Part shown: piece by piece, positions 45,820 through 54,664 of the stretch
Layout of the letters: every line of letters begins with the position of its first letter
Position numbering within the stretch: the stretch's first letter is position 1
From: Undibacterium sp.
Lineage (GTDB): Bacteria > Pseudomonadota > Gammaproteobacteria > Burkholderiales > Burkholderiaceae_D
Assembly: GCF_030651495.1 (NCBI RefSeq)
Contig: NZ_JAUSFI010000086.1
Span: 1-64,000 of the forward strand
Direction: 5' to 3'
DNA length: 64,000 nucleotides
Translations under genes and position numbers: made by a program
Notes under the pieces: generated by a model
Seen by the model: only the letters and a program-made list of their open reading frames with translations
What the model was told of the DNA's origin: nothing
Database searches by the model: none

Positions 45820-46767
45820 AATATTCTCCAGATATTTAGTGGCCCACGCCTCAGTGGTTATTCACAGTCGCATATAGGCTCTGTCTTCCATTAAGCAAAT
45901 GCTATGCCATACTTAAATTATCTATAACAATCAAATGGTTATGACTAATTGCCGTACATAAAGTCAAGCTTTCCGATACAAATGTAAAAATACTCGACAC
46001 GCTCTCAATCAATCCCGGCAATATTATCGGCGCTTCTGAAATGAAATCGGAATACGCCCGTCGACGCCCTCTTCTTTCGCAAGAAAACGCTTCAGATTTA
46101 GCGGATCATGTTTTACCATGCCGGCCAGTAAACCAATGGGAGATGGGAATTATCGATACCGAAAAGGTGTGCTATTTTTTTGCTGCGTGATGAACAAGTG
46201 ATCGAATACATCTGCAGCTGAATTCCGACAAGGTGGTGTTTGTGTCCTCCCCCCATCGTTTTGGCTCTAGTTTCAAACCACACGTGAATTTTCAAGCACT
46301 CGTATGAACGCAACCAAAAAATAACGTCCTTAATTATCACGCCGGTGCTTGCATAACAAATACGGGCAGGATAAATCACCCGTCCCTTCAAACTGTGGCC
46401 AGTTCTGGCGAACTACTAGTCAGGTCTTGAAGTGCATTGCCACGCGCCTTAGAACAAGACCAATCAGGATGGCTGTTAAGGTAGCATTTAACCGAGGGAA
46501 TGGAGCGCTGCAGCGGTAAGTGTTTGGCAGACGGACCGACATGCTGCAGCACTAATGTGTTGGCTATATGCACTTTCTTTTTTTTGAGTAATTGTTTCTT
46601 TGTAGACGTTCTTATATTTAATACCTTCGACCAAAAATCGTACATGCAACATTAAACATTTGCTATACCGGCAAATCAAACACCCACTAAGAAACTGGCT
46701 CAGTTTTCGCTTAACTGAGATCTCATTGATCATTGAAATCAGTTGGTGTAAAAATTATCGGCACACT
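45820..46767. other. Gene-poor region with decayed coding fragments
   Basis: About 950 bases without an intact gene. Apart from the sigma-54 promoter, the minus strand at about 46137-46028 reads IGLLAGMVKHDPLNLKRF and on through AKEEGVDGRIPISFQKRR to a stop, which has the look of a true protein C-terminus. An in-frame TAA lies only a few codons upstream, and the adjacent frame runs HLFGIDNSHLP to it. Another open stretch lies at 46645-46388. I cannot name the parent genes. This looks like gene debris. Confidence 0.45.
45894..45909 (-). promoter_or_regulatory. Sigma-54 (-24/-12) promoter of the PEP-CTERM gene
   Basis: On the minus strand TGGCATAGCATTTGCT carries GG and GC exactly 12 bases apart, as RpoN promoters require (consensus TGGCAC-N5-TTGC). 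The predicted transcript start is near 45883, leaving a leader of about 64 bases before ATG 45819. RpoN control of PEP-CTERM genes through PrsK/PrsR is known in other proteobacteria. Confidence 0.65.
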
Positions 46768-47982
46768 TTATTTCTTTTCTGCAATCCATCGTATTCGTTT
46801 GCTGGCATCCAGTGCAGCAACCCGACCTTCGTCGGTAGGGACTACCCATATTTCTACCGTGCTATCTGAAGCATGAATCGCCTGAATCGTTTCGCCAGTA
46901 GCGGATTGATTGAGCGTGGCATCAAGACACAAACCAAGATAGCCGAGCGCAGCACAGGTTTGTTGGCGCAAGACTACGTCGTGTTCACCGATACCTCCGG
47001 TAAATGCCAGCACATCGATGCCGCCTATGCACGCGGTCATGGCACCACACTCGCGCACTAAGCGATGAGTGAACAAGTCTATGGCGAATGCTGCCGATGT
47101 GAGCTTGCTGGCGCGTAAAGTACGCATATCCGCAGAGATACCTGAGACTCCCAGCAAGCCCGATTCTTTATACAAGGTAGTTTCAATTCTTTCAAGATCC
47201 CAGCCTTGTCGCAGTAAATGCAACAAAACACCCGGATCAAGTGCACCGCAACGCGTACCCATCATCAGGCCGTCCAGCGCCGAAAACCCCATGGTTGTGG
47301 CCTGACTCTTGCCACCCAGCATGCCGCATAGACTGGCTCCATTACCTAAATGTGCCATCACGACACGCTCACTGGCACGCGACGTCTGTTCGGCCAGACA
47401 AGCCGCTACATAGCGGAAAGACAAACCATGAAACCCATAACGTCGGATACCTGTGTCGCGCAATGCTTTAGGTATGGGAAGTACCCGTTCCAACTCAGGC
47501 AAATCGACATGAAAACCCGTATCGAAACAAGCAATCTGCGGCACCTCGGGATAGGCGCGCTGGAAAGCAGTGACACCCGCAAGATTATGCGGCTGATGTA
47601 ACGGAGCCAGCGAATCCAGTGTATGCAGATACGCCAACACTTCGTCGTCTACCTGTACTGAATCGGCATACCGATCACCACCATGCACAATCCTATGTGC
47701 CACCGCTATCACCTGCACAGTGCTGGTGTACGCTACGATCAATTTCCGCAAGGACATCAAAGCATGCTCAAACGGATCGGCGGAGCTGGCAGGCAAAGAG
47801 TGAGATTCTTTTTGCAGCCCACTCTTAACGCTGATTTGCACCGTGCCACCTGGCTCCAACCCCTCCACCACACCCGTCAGGGTAGCGGCTGCAACGCCAT
47901 TTACCACACAAGGATAAAGCGCGAACTTGATCGATGATGAACCGGAATTAACCGACAGAATTGCTGTTGTCGCTTGACTCAT
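46768..47982 (-). CDS. ackA: Acetate kinase
   Basis: Interconverts acetyl phosphate and acetate with ATP. 404 aa starting MSQATTAILSVNSGSSSIKFALYP, with AHRIVHGGDRYA, CFDTGFHVDLPE, RRYGFHGLSFRYVA, MAHLGNGASLCGMLGGKSQATTMGFSALDGLMMGTRCGALDPGV split over consecutive segments, and FTGGIGEHDVVLRQQ. All are AckA signatures. The start overlaps the phosphotransacetylase stop by four bases. Last gene of a minus-strand block that begins with tolC at 57.2 kb. Confidence 0.96.
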   Translation of the reverse strand: MSQATTAILSVNSGSSSIKFALYPCVVNGVAAATLTGVVEGLEPGGTVQISVKSGLQKESHSLPASSADPFEHALMSLRKLIVAYTSTVQVIAVAHRIVHGGDRYADSVQVDDEVLAYLHTLDSLAPLHQPHNLAGVTAFQRAYPEVPQIACFDTGFHVDLPELERVLPIPKALRDTGIRRYGFHGLSFRYVAACLAEQTSRASERVVMAHLGNGASLCGMLGGKSQATTMGFSALDGLMMGTRCGALDPGVLLHLLRQGWDLERIETTLYKESGLLGVSGISADMRTLRASKLTSAAFAIDLFTHRLVRECGAMTACIGGIDVLAFTGGIGEHDVVLRQQTCAALGYLGLCLDATLNQSATGETIQAIHASDSTVEIWVVPTDEGRVAALDASKRIRWIAEKK

Positions 47983-49415
47983 GGTGCCAGCTTCCGATAT
48001 TGATGCGCGAGCAACTTAACCAATGCCGCTGATGCCACACGAGATGCGGCGCCATCGGCGCGACTGGTTAACGCGATCGGCACGCGGGCACCGAGAACCA
48101 CACCGCAACTGGATGCGCCGGCCAGGTATTCAAGCTGTTTGGCCAGCATATTGCCGGATTCCAGGTCCGGCACCATCAAAATATCAGCGTGTCCTGCGAC
48201 CGCTGAATCAATATCCTTGATACGCGCCGCCTCGGCAGAAATAGCATTATCAAAAGCCAGCGGCCCATCGACAATCGCCCCTGTAATCTGCTTTCTCTGT
48301 ACCATTTTGCACAATGCCGCGGCGTCAATGGTGGATGCAATTTGCGGGGTAATGGTTTCTACCGCCGACAGGATCGCCACTTTCGGCTCGCTGATATTCA
48401 AGACATGCGCAAGGTCAATCACATTTTGTAGAATGTCGGCTTTTTCAAGCAGGTTTGGCGCAATATTCAGCGCGGCATCCGTCAACAGCAACACCTTGTG
48501 GTACATCGGCACATCCAAATGAAACACATGAGATAACCTGCGTTTCGTTCTCAAGGCGGCACAATTGACTACGGCATGCATCAGCTCATCGGTATGCAGG
48601 CTGCCCTTCATGAGCGCCTCGACCTCTCCACCCGCAGCCATGGCAACCGCTTTTTCTGCCGCAGCATGGCTGTGCGCGACGTCCACCAACTCTATCCCGC
48701 TGATGTCCAGATGCGCCGACTGTGCCAGAGCAATGATTTTCGCTGCCGGCGCGACTAACACCGGAATGATCAATCCCTGCCTGCCCGCATCCAGTGCGCC
48801 TTGCAGTGAGCCGATGTCACACGGATGAACCACCGCGCAGCGAACCGCAGGCAACTCGCGCACACTGGCAAGCAGGCTCGCTTGTCGTGCGCCCAAGTCA
48901 AACATCGTCATGGTTGGTAAGTGGGTACGCAGGCGACTGACCCGTTCAGTAGGTGCGACAACCAGTGCATTGCCAAATACCACTTGATCACCATGCTGAT
49001 TAACTATCTGGCAATCTAGTGTGACGTGTTTTTTAATGTCATCTTTGGTAGTCACCGTAGCAGAAATCGTCAAGACATCACCTATCCTGACCGGTTTGAC
49101 AAAATGCAGATTTTGTTCCAGATAAATCGTTCCAGGCCCTGGCAATTGCGTACCCAAGATCGTCGAGATCAGAGCGCCACCCCACATACCATGCGCAATC
49201 ACACCATGAAACAGGGTATGGTCGGCGTACTCGGCATCCAAGTGCGCCGGGTTGACATCGCCCGAGACGGTAGCAAATGCCTGAATATCGGTTTGAGTGA
49301 GAGTCCGGCTTTGGGTCGCAGTTTGACCGATATAAATATCATCGTAGACCACGTTGACGATCAGGTCTTGCTCATTACCGGGATTACTGCTGTGATCGTT
49401 CATGCTCATTATCAT
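47979..49415 (-). CDS. Bifunctional MaoC-like hydratase / phosphate acetyltransferase
   Basis: 478 aa in two parts. Residues about 20-160 are a MaoC/enoyl-CoA hydratase hot-dog domain (FATVSGDVNPAHLDAEYADHTLFHGVIAHGMWGGALISTILG, with the D-x5-H pair). Residues about 180-478 are a Pta/Ptb-type acyltransferase (HPCDIGSLQGALDAGRQGLIIPVLVAP ... ALMKGSLHTDELMHAVV ... MLAKQLEYLAGASSCGVVLGARVPIALTSRAD). It would move acetyl or other short acyl groups from CoA to phosphate for AckA, possibly linked to 3-hydroxyacyl chemistry. It sits 13 bases after fabI and overlaps ackA. Confidence 0.9.
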   Translation of the reverse strand: MIMSMNDHSSNPGNEQDLIVNVVYDDIYIGQTATQSRTLTQTDIQAFATVSGDVNPAHLDAEYADHTLFHGVIAHGMWGGALISTILGTQLPGPGTIYLEQNLHFVKPVRIGDVLTISATVTTKDDIKKHVTLDCQIVNQHGDQVVFGNALVVAPTERVSRLRTHLPTMTMFDLGARQASLLASVRELPAVRCAVVHPCDIGSLQGALDAGRQGLIIPVLVAPAAKIIALAQSAHLDISGIELVDVAHSHAAAEKAVAMAAGGEVEALMKGSLHTDELMHAVVNCAALRTKRRLSHVFHLDVPMYHKVLLLTDAALNIAPNLLEKADILQNVIDLAHVLNISEPKVAILSAVETITPQIASTIDAAALCKMVQRKQITGAIVDGPLAFDNAISAEAARIKDIDSAVAGHADILMVPDLESGNMLAKQLEYLAGASSCGVVLGARVPIALTSRADGAASRVASAALVKLLAHQYRKLAP

Positions 49416-49428
49416 TTTATTTCATTTC

Positions 49429-50208
49429 TTAATTAACGATGTGGTAGCCAGCATCGACGTACAATGTTTGCCCCGTCATCCCTGACGAAGCATCGCTGAT
49501 CAGGAAGGCCGAAAGTTGACCAATTTCATCCAAATTCACCAGTCTTCCCAAAGGTGAACGACGGACCGCCTTTTGCATTAAAGCATCAAAATCTTGCAAA
49601 CCAGAAGCGGCACGAGTCGGAACAGGTCCCGGTGACATCGCATGTACCCGCACGCCGCGCGGGCCCAACTCAGTGGCCAGATAGCGCACCAAAGATTCTA
49701 GCGCAGCCTTGACCGGCCCCATCAAGCCATAATGCGCAACCGCTTCATCTGCGCCAAGATAACTCATCGTGATCAGGCTGGCGCTGCTACTCAGATGCGG
49801 CTCGCACAATTTGGCGAGACGCGCAAAGGAATGGCAAGAGACATTCATGGCGCGTAAAAACCCCTCACTGGAACTATCAATCACACGCCCATGCAAATCT
49901 TCCATTGGTGCCCAGGCGATCGAATGAATCACGAAATCAAGTTGCCCCAGATGCGCTACCGCCTGAGTCACTAAATGCTCCAGGGCATCCGACTCTTCTA
50001 CATTACAGCTAATTAACGGTGCATCCAGGCTGGCGGCTAACGGTGCGACGTATTGCTGCGACTTCTGATTCACGCAAGACAATACCAGGGAAGCGCCCAG
50101 ATTTTTTGCTACCTTGGCACAGCCGTAGGCAATGCTATGTTCATTTGCCAATCCGATAATCAGGCCACGTTTGCCGCTCAAGGAAAAAAGTGCTTGTGCA
50201 TCCATCAT
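49429..50208 (-). CDS. fabI: Enoyl-ACP reductase FabI-type
   Basis: NADH-dependent reductase of the last step in fatty-acid elongation. 259 aa, SDR fold: GLIIGLANEHSIAYGCAKVAKNLGA at the N-terminus, IHSIAWAPMEDL, and the catalytic Tyr150, Tyr160 and Lys167 (SYLGADEAVAHYGLMGPVKAALE), in the same spacing as E. coli FabI. Its place between ABC permeases and Pta-AckA, rather than in a fab cluster, suggests a second FabI serving this pathway. The gap to the upstream permease gene is 51 bases. Confidence 0.93.
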   Translation of the reverse strand: MMDAQALFSLSGKRGLIIGLANEHSIAYGCAKVAKNLGASLVLSCVNQKSQQYVAPLAASLDAPLISCNVEESDALEHLVTQAVAHLGQLDFVIHSIAWAPMEDLHGRVIDSSSEGFLRAMNVSCHSFARLAKLCEPHLSSSASLITMSYLGADEAVAHYGLMGPVKAALESLVRYLATELGPRGVRVHAMSPGPVPTRAASGLQDFDALMQKAVRRSPLGRLVNLDEIGQLSAFLISDASSGMTGQTLYVDAGYHIVN

Positions 50209-50259
50209 TATTTTTCCTTAATTTTTTTGAAAAACCTATTGTCAAAAATGACTGGAAAG

Positions 50260-51423
50260 TCAACCAAACTGCTTTTTAAAACGCAGCATAGTCACGCTGC
50301 TGACCACGATAGCAATTGTCAAGATCCCAGCTATCATCGGCCACAACACGCTCAATCCTGCGCCCTTCATTAAAATGCCGTAACTGGCATTGATAAAATA
50401 ATACAAGGGCGACAGATACATGCCCCAGCGCATCACCGCCGGCATGGCTTCGGGCGGGGTCCAGGCACCGGACAAAAACATCATCGGTGCCAGTATAAGG
50501 ATCACCATCATGCCCGCCTGCGCCATATTGCGCGTCATTGTGGCGATCAGTATGCCGATGCCAGCCAAAGTGCCGGTGTACAAGGTAGTGAGGGCAAAAA
50601 ACAGCTGCAAACTGCCCTGGATGGGAATCGCGAACAGCGGCACCAGGATACCAAACAGACCGAGCGCCGTTCCCGCCAGGATCACCGCGACCATCGCGAT
50701 GATCTTGGGCACCATGATCTGCAAAGGCGACAAAGGCGAGACCAATAATTGCTCGATAGTGCCACGCTCTTTTTCCCTGACCATGGCGGCGGCAGGCAGC
50801 AACATGGCAAACAGCGTGATCACATTGAGCAACTCCGAGATACCCATAAACCAGGCATCATTTTGATTCGGATTAAACCACACCCGCGTCTGATTGCTGA
50901 TGATCGGTACGTCGATAGCCGCGCCACCGCTGCCAAGATTGAGGCCCAGGCGGGCCGCGGCTTGCTCCAGCCCAAAGCGCGCCACGATCTGGGCGGCGTC
51001 TACCGATGCCAAAAAACCCTGCACAGAATTTGAAGCATCTATCTGCAATTGCACTGCACTCCCGTCGCCGCGCGCTAAGGCCGCGCCAAAACCGGGCGGG
51101 ATATCCAGCACCGCCATCGCCTTGCCGTCATCGAGCAATTTTTGCCCTTGCGCAGCATGGTTGATCGCCCCCGCCCAACGGAATTCCGGCGGCATGAAAC
51201 GGCCAGCCAATTCACGCGATGCCGCACTCTTATCCATGTCGAGCAACACCAGGGCCGCGTTATTGAGCTGAAACGAGACGCCCGATGCGGCATTGTAGAT
51301 ATCGGCAGAAAACGCATACATCACAAAAACCAGCAAAATAGGGTCGCGCAATAGCTGCAACAATTCTTTCCAAGTCATGGCCTGCAAGCGGCTCCACCAA
51401 ATCCGCTCAAATAAAAATCCCAT
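50260..51423 (-). CDS. ABC-2 type permease (YhhJ-like), second of two
   Basis: 387-aa inner-membrane subunit: one N-terminal transmembrane helix (MTWKELLQLLRDPILLVFVMYAFSADI), a large periplasmic domain (about residues 45-185), then five helices starting ELLNVITLFAMLLPAAAMVREKERGTIEQLLVSPLSPLQIMVPK. The VREKERGTIEQLLV motif is the family hallmark (ABC-2/DrrB type). It probably dimerises with the permease encoded at 51510-52661. GTG is not needed as the ATG is in the family position. Confidence 0.9.
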   Translation of the reverse strand: MGFLFERIWWSRLQAMTWKELLQLLRDPILLVFVMYAFSADIYNAASGVSFQLNNAALVLLDMDKSAASRELAGRFMPPEFRWAGAINHAAQGQKLLDDGKAMAVLDIPPGFGAALARGDGSAVQLQIDASNSVQGFLASVDAAQIVARFGLEQAAARLGLNLGSGGAAIDVPIISNQTRVWFNPNQNDAWFMGISELLNVITLFAMLLPAAAMVREKERGTIEQLLVSPLSPLQIMVPKIIAMVAVILAGTALGLFGILVPLFAIPIQGSLQLFFALTTLYTGTLAGIGILIATMTRNMAQAGMMVILILAPMMFLSGAWTPPEAMPAVMRWGMYLSPLYYFINASYGILMKGAGLSVLWPMIAGILTIAIVVSSVTMLRFKKQFG

Positions 51424-51445
51424 AACGTCCTTTCATCGAGAGTTA

Positions 51446-51529
51446 AGTTTTTGCTCGCTTATTTTGCTGGCTTATTTTGCTGGCTTATTTTGGTCCTCAT
51501 TTTGGTCGCTTATTTTGGTCGCTTATGAA
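51446..51529. repeat. Tandem repeat at a permease stop codon
   Basis: Five or six imperfect copies of a unit near 14 bases (GCTGGCTTATTTT, GGTCGCTTATTTT and similar) fill the gap between the two ABC permease genes. The stop codon of the permease at 51510-52661 lies inside one unit (GGTCGCTTAT on the plus strand). Slippage would alter the C-terminus or the spacing. Confidence 0.8.
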
Positions 51530-52661
51530 ACGCCAGAAAGCCAGCCGTAAATAAGGCCGCCGCATACAAGGCAAGAATCAGCATATCTAGCCACAATGAC
51601 GCGAAGCCAACCCCCTTCAAAAAACTGCCCATCGCGATTTCGGCGTAATACATGCCCGGTAACAGGTGCGCGATCACGGCCGCCAGTGCCGATAAAGACG
51701 GGATGGGAATGATCATGCCCGAATACAGCACCGCCGGCACCACCGTCACTATCGCCGTCCCGACCATCGCCGCTACCTGGGTATTGACCACCACGGACAC
51801 CAGCAAACCGATACCGGTCGTGCACACTACATACAAGATGGTCGATACCAGGAAGAATAGCGGGTCGCCCTTAAACGGCGCGCCAAATAACAGCAAAGCA
51901 AACGCCGTCAGCGCACAGGCATTGACGATCGAGATGGCGACATACGGCAACAGCTTACCGATCAGGTATTCGCCACGCGACAAGGTCGACGCATACACGT
52001 TATAAATCGCACCGGATTCTTTCTCGCGCACCACGCCCAGCGCGGTCAAGAATGGCGGTGACAGCATTAAGATCACCATGATCAGCTTAGGCGCTATCGA
52101 CCAGATACTTTTGACTTCCTGGTTATACAGATAGCGGGTTTCCAGACGGACCGGCTGCAATGCCGCACGTATCGTGTTACTGCCGATGCCCGTCAAAGCC
52201 GAAAAATGGGCCGATAAGGCATCCAGATTGATCGCCGCATTGATCGCAGTGACATAGCCTTTGGCCGTGAGTGCGCGAAAAGGAAACGTACCGTCGATCC
52301 AGGTTTGCACCGAGGCGGCACGTCCGGCACCCAAGTCTTGCCCGAAGCGGGGCGGGATGATGATCACTGCGCGCAAGCTGTTATCAATCACCAGTTTTTC
52401 TACCTCTTGCTCACGCTGCGCATAGCCCTGAAAAGCAAAATAGCGCGAATCGGTAAAACGGTGCGCATAATCACGCGACATGGCCGACTGATCGTAATCG
52501 ATAATCGCCAGCGGAATATTTTCTACATCGAGCGACAAGCCATAGCCGAACAACAGCATAAGCAAAGAGGGCACCACAAACGCCAGTGCAAAAAACAGCC
52601 GGTCGCGCACAATTTCGCGCCACTCTTTGTAGGCGACGACCCGGATACGGCGCAGGTTCAT
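51510..52661 (-). CDS. ABC-2 type permease, first of two
   Basis: 383-aa membrane subunit with the same plan as its downstream partner: N-terminal helix (RLFFALAFVVPSLLMLLFGYGLSL), periplasmic domain of about 140 residues, five C-terminal helices from KLIMVILMLSPPFLTALGVVREKESGAIYNVYASTLSRGEYLIGK. The start overlaps the ATPase stop by four bases. With the ATPase, HlyD and TolC genes it forms a complete tripartite efflux set of the YhiI-RbbA-YhhJ or YbhGFSR kind. Confidence 0.92.
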   Translation of the reverse strand: MNLRRIRVVAYKEWREIVRDRLFFALAFVVPSLLMLLFGYGLSLDVENIPLAIIDYDQSAMSRDYAHRFTDSRYFAFQGYAQREQEVEKLVIDNSLRAVIIIPPRFGQDLGAGRAASVQTWIDGTFPFRALTAKGYVTAINAAINLDALSAHFSALTGIGSNTIRAALQPVRLETRYLYNQEVKSIWSIAPKLIMVILMLSPPFLTALGVVREKESGAIYNVYASTLSRGEYLIGKLLPYVAISIVNACALTAFALLLFGAPFKGDPLFFLVSTILYVVCTTGIGLLVSVVVNTQVAAMVGTAIVTVVPAVLYSGMIIPIPSLSALAAVIAHLLPGMYYAEIAMGSFLKGVGFASLWLDMLILALYAAALFTAGFLAFHKRPK

Positions 52662-54664
52662 GACTGCTCTCCTCTGACCAGGGCATCGGCAGCTTCCAGT
52701 CGCGTGACGATATGCACAAACACATCCTCCATCGACAAACGCTTAGGCACGATTTTGTCTATAGCCATGTCGCTTAAAGCCGCTTGCACGCGCGGCAAAT
52801 CCCGCTCGGGATCGGTAAGCAAGACATGTATCCGTGCGCCGAACAAGGCTGCCGAAGTAAACCCAGCCGCCTGCAATTGATCCAGTGCCTGCTGCGCTTG
52901 CGCCGTGTGGATTTCAAACAGTTTGCCGGCCTGTCGCTCTACATCGAGTTTCAGCTGATCTGGCGAGGCATCCGCCACCACCCTGCCCGCGTACATCAGG
53001 GCGATATGATCGCAATGCTCGGCTTCTGACATGTAATGGGTGGTGACCAAGATGGTGACGTTTTCCTCCCTCGATAAGCGGAACAAGACTTCCCAAAAGG
53101 CACGCCGCCCCAGCGGATCGACACCGGAGGTTGGCTCATCTAAAAACAATACCTGCGGCCGATGGATCAAGGCACAGCCTAACGCCAGACGCTGGCGCAA
53201 GCCCATGGGCAAACTCGCCGCCAGCGCTTTGCCAAAAGGGCGCAGGCCCGCCATATCGAGTATCCAATCCATACGCTCGGCGGTTTGCTGGCGTGTCAGG
53301 CCATAGATACCGGCGTACAAGCGGATATTTTCCAGCACCGTCAAGTCCAGATACAGGGAAAACGCCTGCGACATATAACCGATACGCTCACGTATCTTCA
53401 GCCCGGCAGTGCGCATATCCGCCCCCGCGACCCTGCCCTTGCCATCGGTTTGGCTCAGGATGCCGGTCAGCATTTTGATGACCGTGCTTTTGCCAGCACC
53501 GTTTGCGCCCAACAAGCCAAAAATCTCGCCTTGCGGCACCGTAAAGCTGACTTGATCGACTGCCTTGAACTCGCCAAACGTGCGTGTCAGATTTTCTGCC
53601 TCTATCGCCGGACCGTTATCGGCTTGCCGATGCGGCGCAGTATCCTTCTCATCGCTTGTTGCCGGCGCATCACCGGACAGTTTGCGCTGTCGCAGCAAGG
53701 CGATGAAAACATCTTCCAGCTCCGGCTCCAGCACTTCGGTCGCGCTTTGCGGTATCTCGTGCAGGCACTGCTGCACCGCAATCGAGGCGGCGCCGGTATC
53801 TGCCTGATCGACAAAAATACGCATTTCTTGCCCCAGCACTTCCATCTGCGGAAACTGTGCCGACAGGCGACGCACCGCCATCATCTGTTGCGCCGGATCA
53901 ACGCAGGCGGTACTGATCACGCAACCGAGCGCCATGCTCTTGATTTGTTCGGGATCGCCCGATGCCAGTATTTTCCCTGCATGCATCAACGATACGCGAT
54001 TAAAGCGGCTGGCCTCATCCATATACGCAGTAGAGACTAGGGCGGTGATGCCTTTTTCTTTCAGCAAGCGTGACAAGATACTCCAGAATTCACGCCGCGA
54101 TACCGGATCAACCCCGGTCGTCGGTTCATCCAGGATAACCAGCTTAGGCTCGTGAATCAGGGTGCAGACCAGCCCCAGTTTTTGCTTCATGCCGCCCGAC
54201 AGGTTCTTCATAGGGCGGTCGCGAAAACGCTCTAACCTTGTGCTACGCAGCAGCGCCTCTTTGCGTGTGCTGAGTTCTTCCCTCGATAGCAATCGCAGGC
54301 CGCCGAAGTAATCGATATTTTCTTCCACCGACAAGTCGCCATACAGGTTTTGCCCTAAGCCTTGCGGCATCAGGCCGATTCTGTCCTTGATTTGCTCACA
54401 TGCTTTTTCCGAATCGAGCAAACAGCCAAACACGCGCAAGTCACCGGCATCATGCGCCAACACGCCCGCTACGGCTTTCAGCAAGCTGCTTTTGCCGGCA
54501 CCATCCGGACCGATCAGGCCATAAATTTCACCGGGACAAACTTGTAGCGCAATGCCATCCATCGCCATGCTGGTGCCATAGCGCTTGACCAAACCCGTTG
54601 CATCGACGATCAAGCCAGCGCTATTCTCCGGCAGCGCAACCGGCATTGCGGAAAACAAGCTCAT
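52658..54664 (-). CDS. ABC exporter ATPase with two fused nucleotide-binding domains
   Basis: 668 aa. NBD1 (about 15-235): GLIGPDGAGKSSLLKAVAG, LSGGMKQKLGLVCTL, LVILDEPTTGVDPVSRREFW. A spacer of about 110 residues follows. NBD2 (about 350-580): GLLGANGAGKSTVIKMLTG and VLFLDEPTSGVDPLGRRAFW, with a degenerate signature SLPMGLRQRLALGCAL in place of LSGGQ. The layout equals RbbA/YbhF-type ATPases. Cytosolic face of the exporter; overlaps genes on both sides by four bases, so all subunits are coupled. Confidence 0.93.
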   Translation of the reverse strand: MSLFSAMPVALPENSAGLIVDATGLVKRYGTSMAMDGIALQVCPGEIYGLIGPDGAGKSSLLKAVAGVLAHDAGDLRVFGCLLDSEKACEQIKDRIGLMPQGLGQNLYGDLSVEENIDYFGGLRLLSREELSTRKEALLRSTRLERFRDRPMKNLSGGMKQKLGLVCTLIHEPKLVILDEPTTGVDPVSRREFWSILSRLLKEKGITALVSTAYMDEASRFNRVSLMHAGKILASGDPEQIKSMALGCVISTACVDPAQQMMAVRRLSAQFPQMEVLGQEMRIFVDQADTGAASIAVQQCLHEIPQSATEVLEPELEDVFIALLRQRKLSGDAPATSDEKDTAPHRQADNGPAIEAENLTRTFGEFKAVDQVSFTVPQGEIFGLLGANGAGKSTVIKMLTGILSQTDGKGRVAGADMRTAGLKIRERIGYMSQAFSLYLDLTVLENIRLYAGIYGLTRQQTAERMDWILDMAGLRPFGKALAASLPMGLRQRLALGCALIHRPQVLFLDEPTSGVDPLGRRAFWEVLFRLSREENVTILVTTHYMSEAEHCDHIALMYAGRVVADASPDQLKLDVERQAGKLFEIHTAQAQQALDQLQAAGFTSAALFGARIHVLLTDPERDLPRVQAALSDMAIDKIVPKRLSMEDVFVHIVTRLEAADALVRGEQS

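Noticed and set aside
46113-46645. Two minus-strand open frames of 92 and 85 aa between the PEP-CTERM gene and ackA
   Set aside because: No ribosome site, no recognisable domain, odd composition. I treat them as remnants rather than genes.
53285-54040. 251-aa plus-strand open frame opposite the ABC ATPase gene
   Set aside because: It is a shadow of the ATPase frame; both Walker motifs lie on the minus strand.
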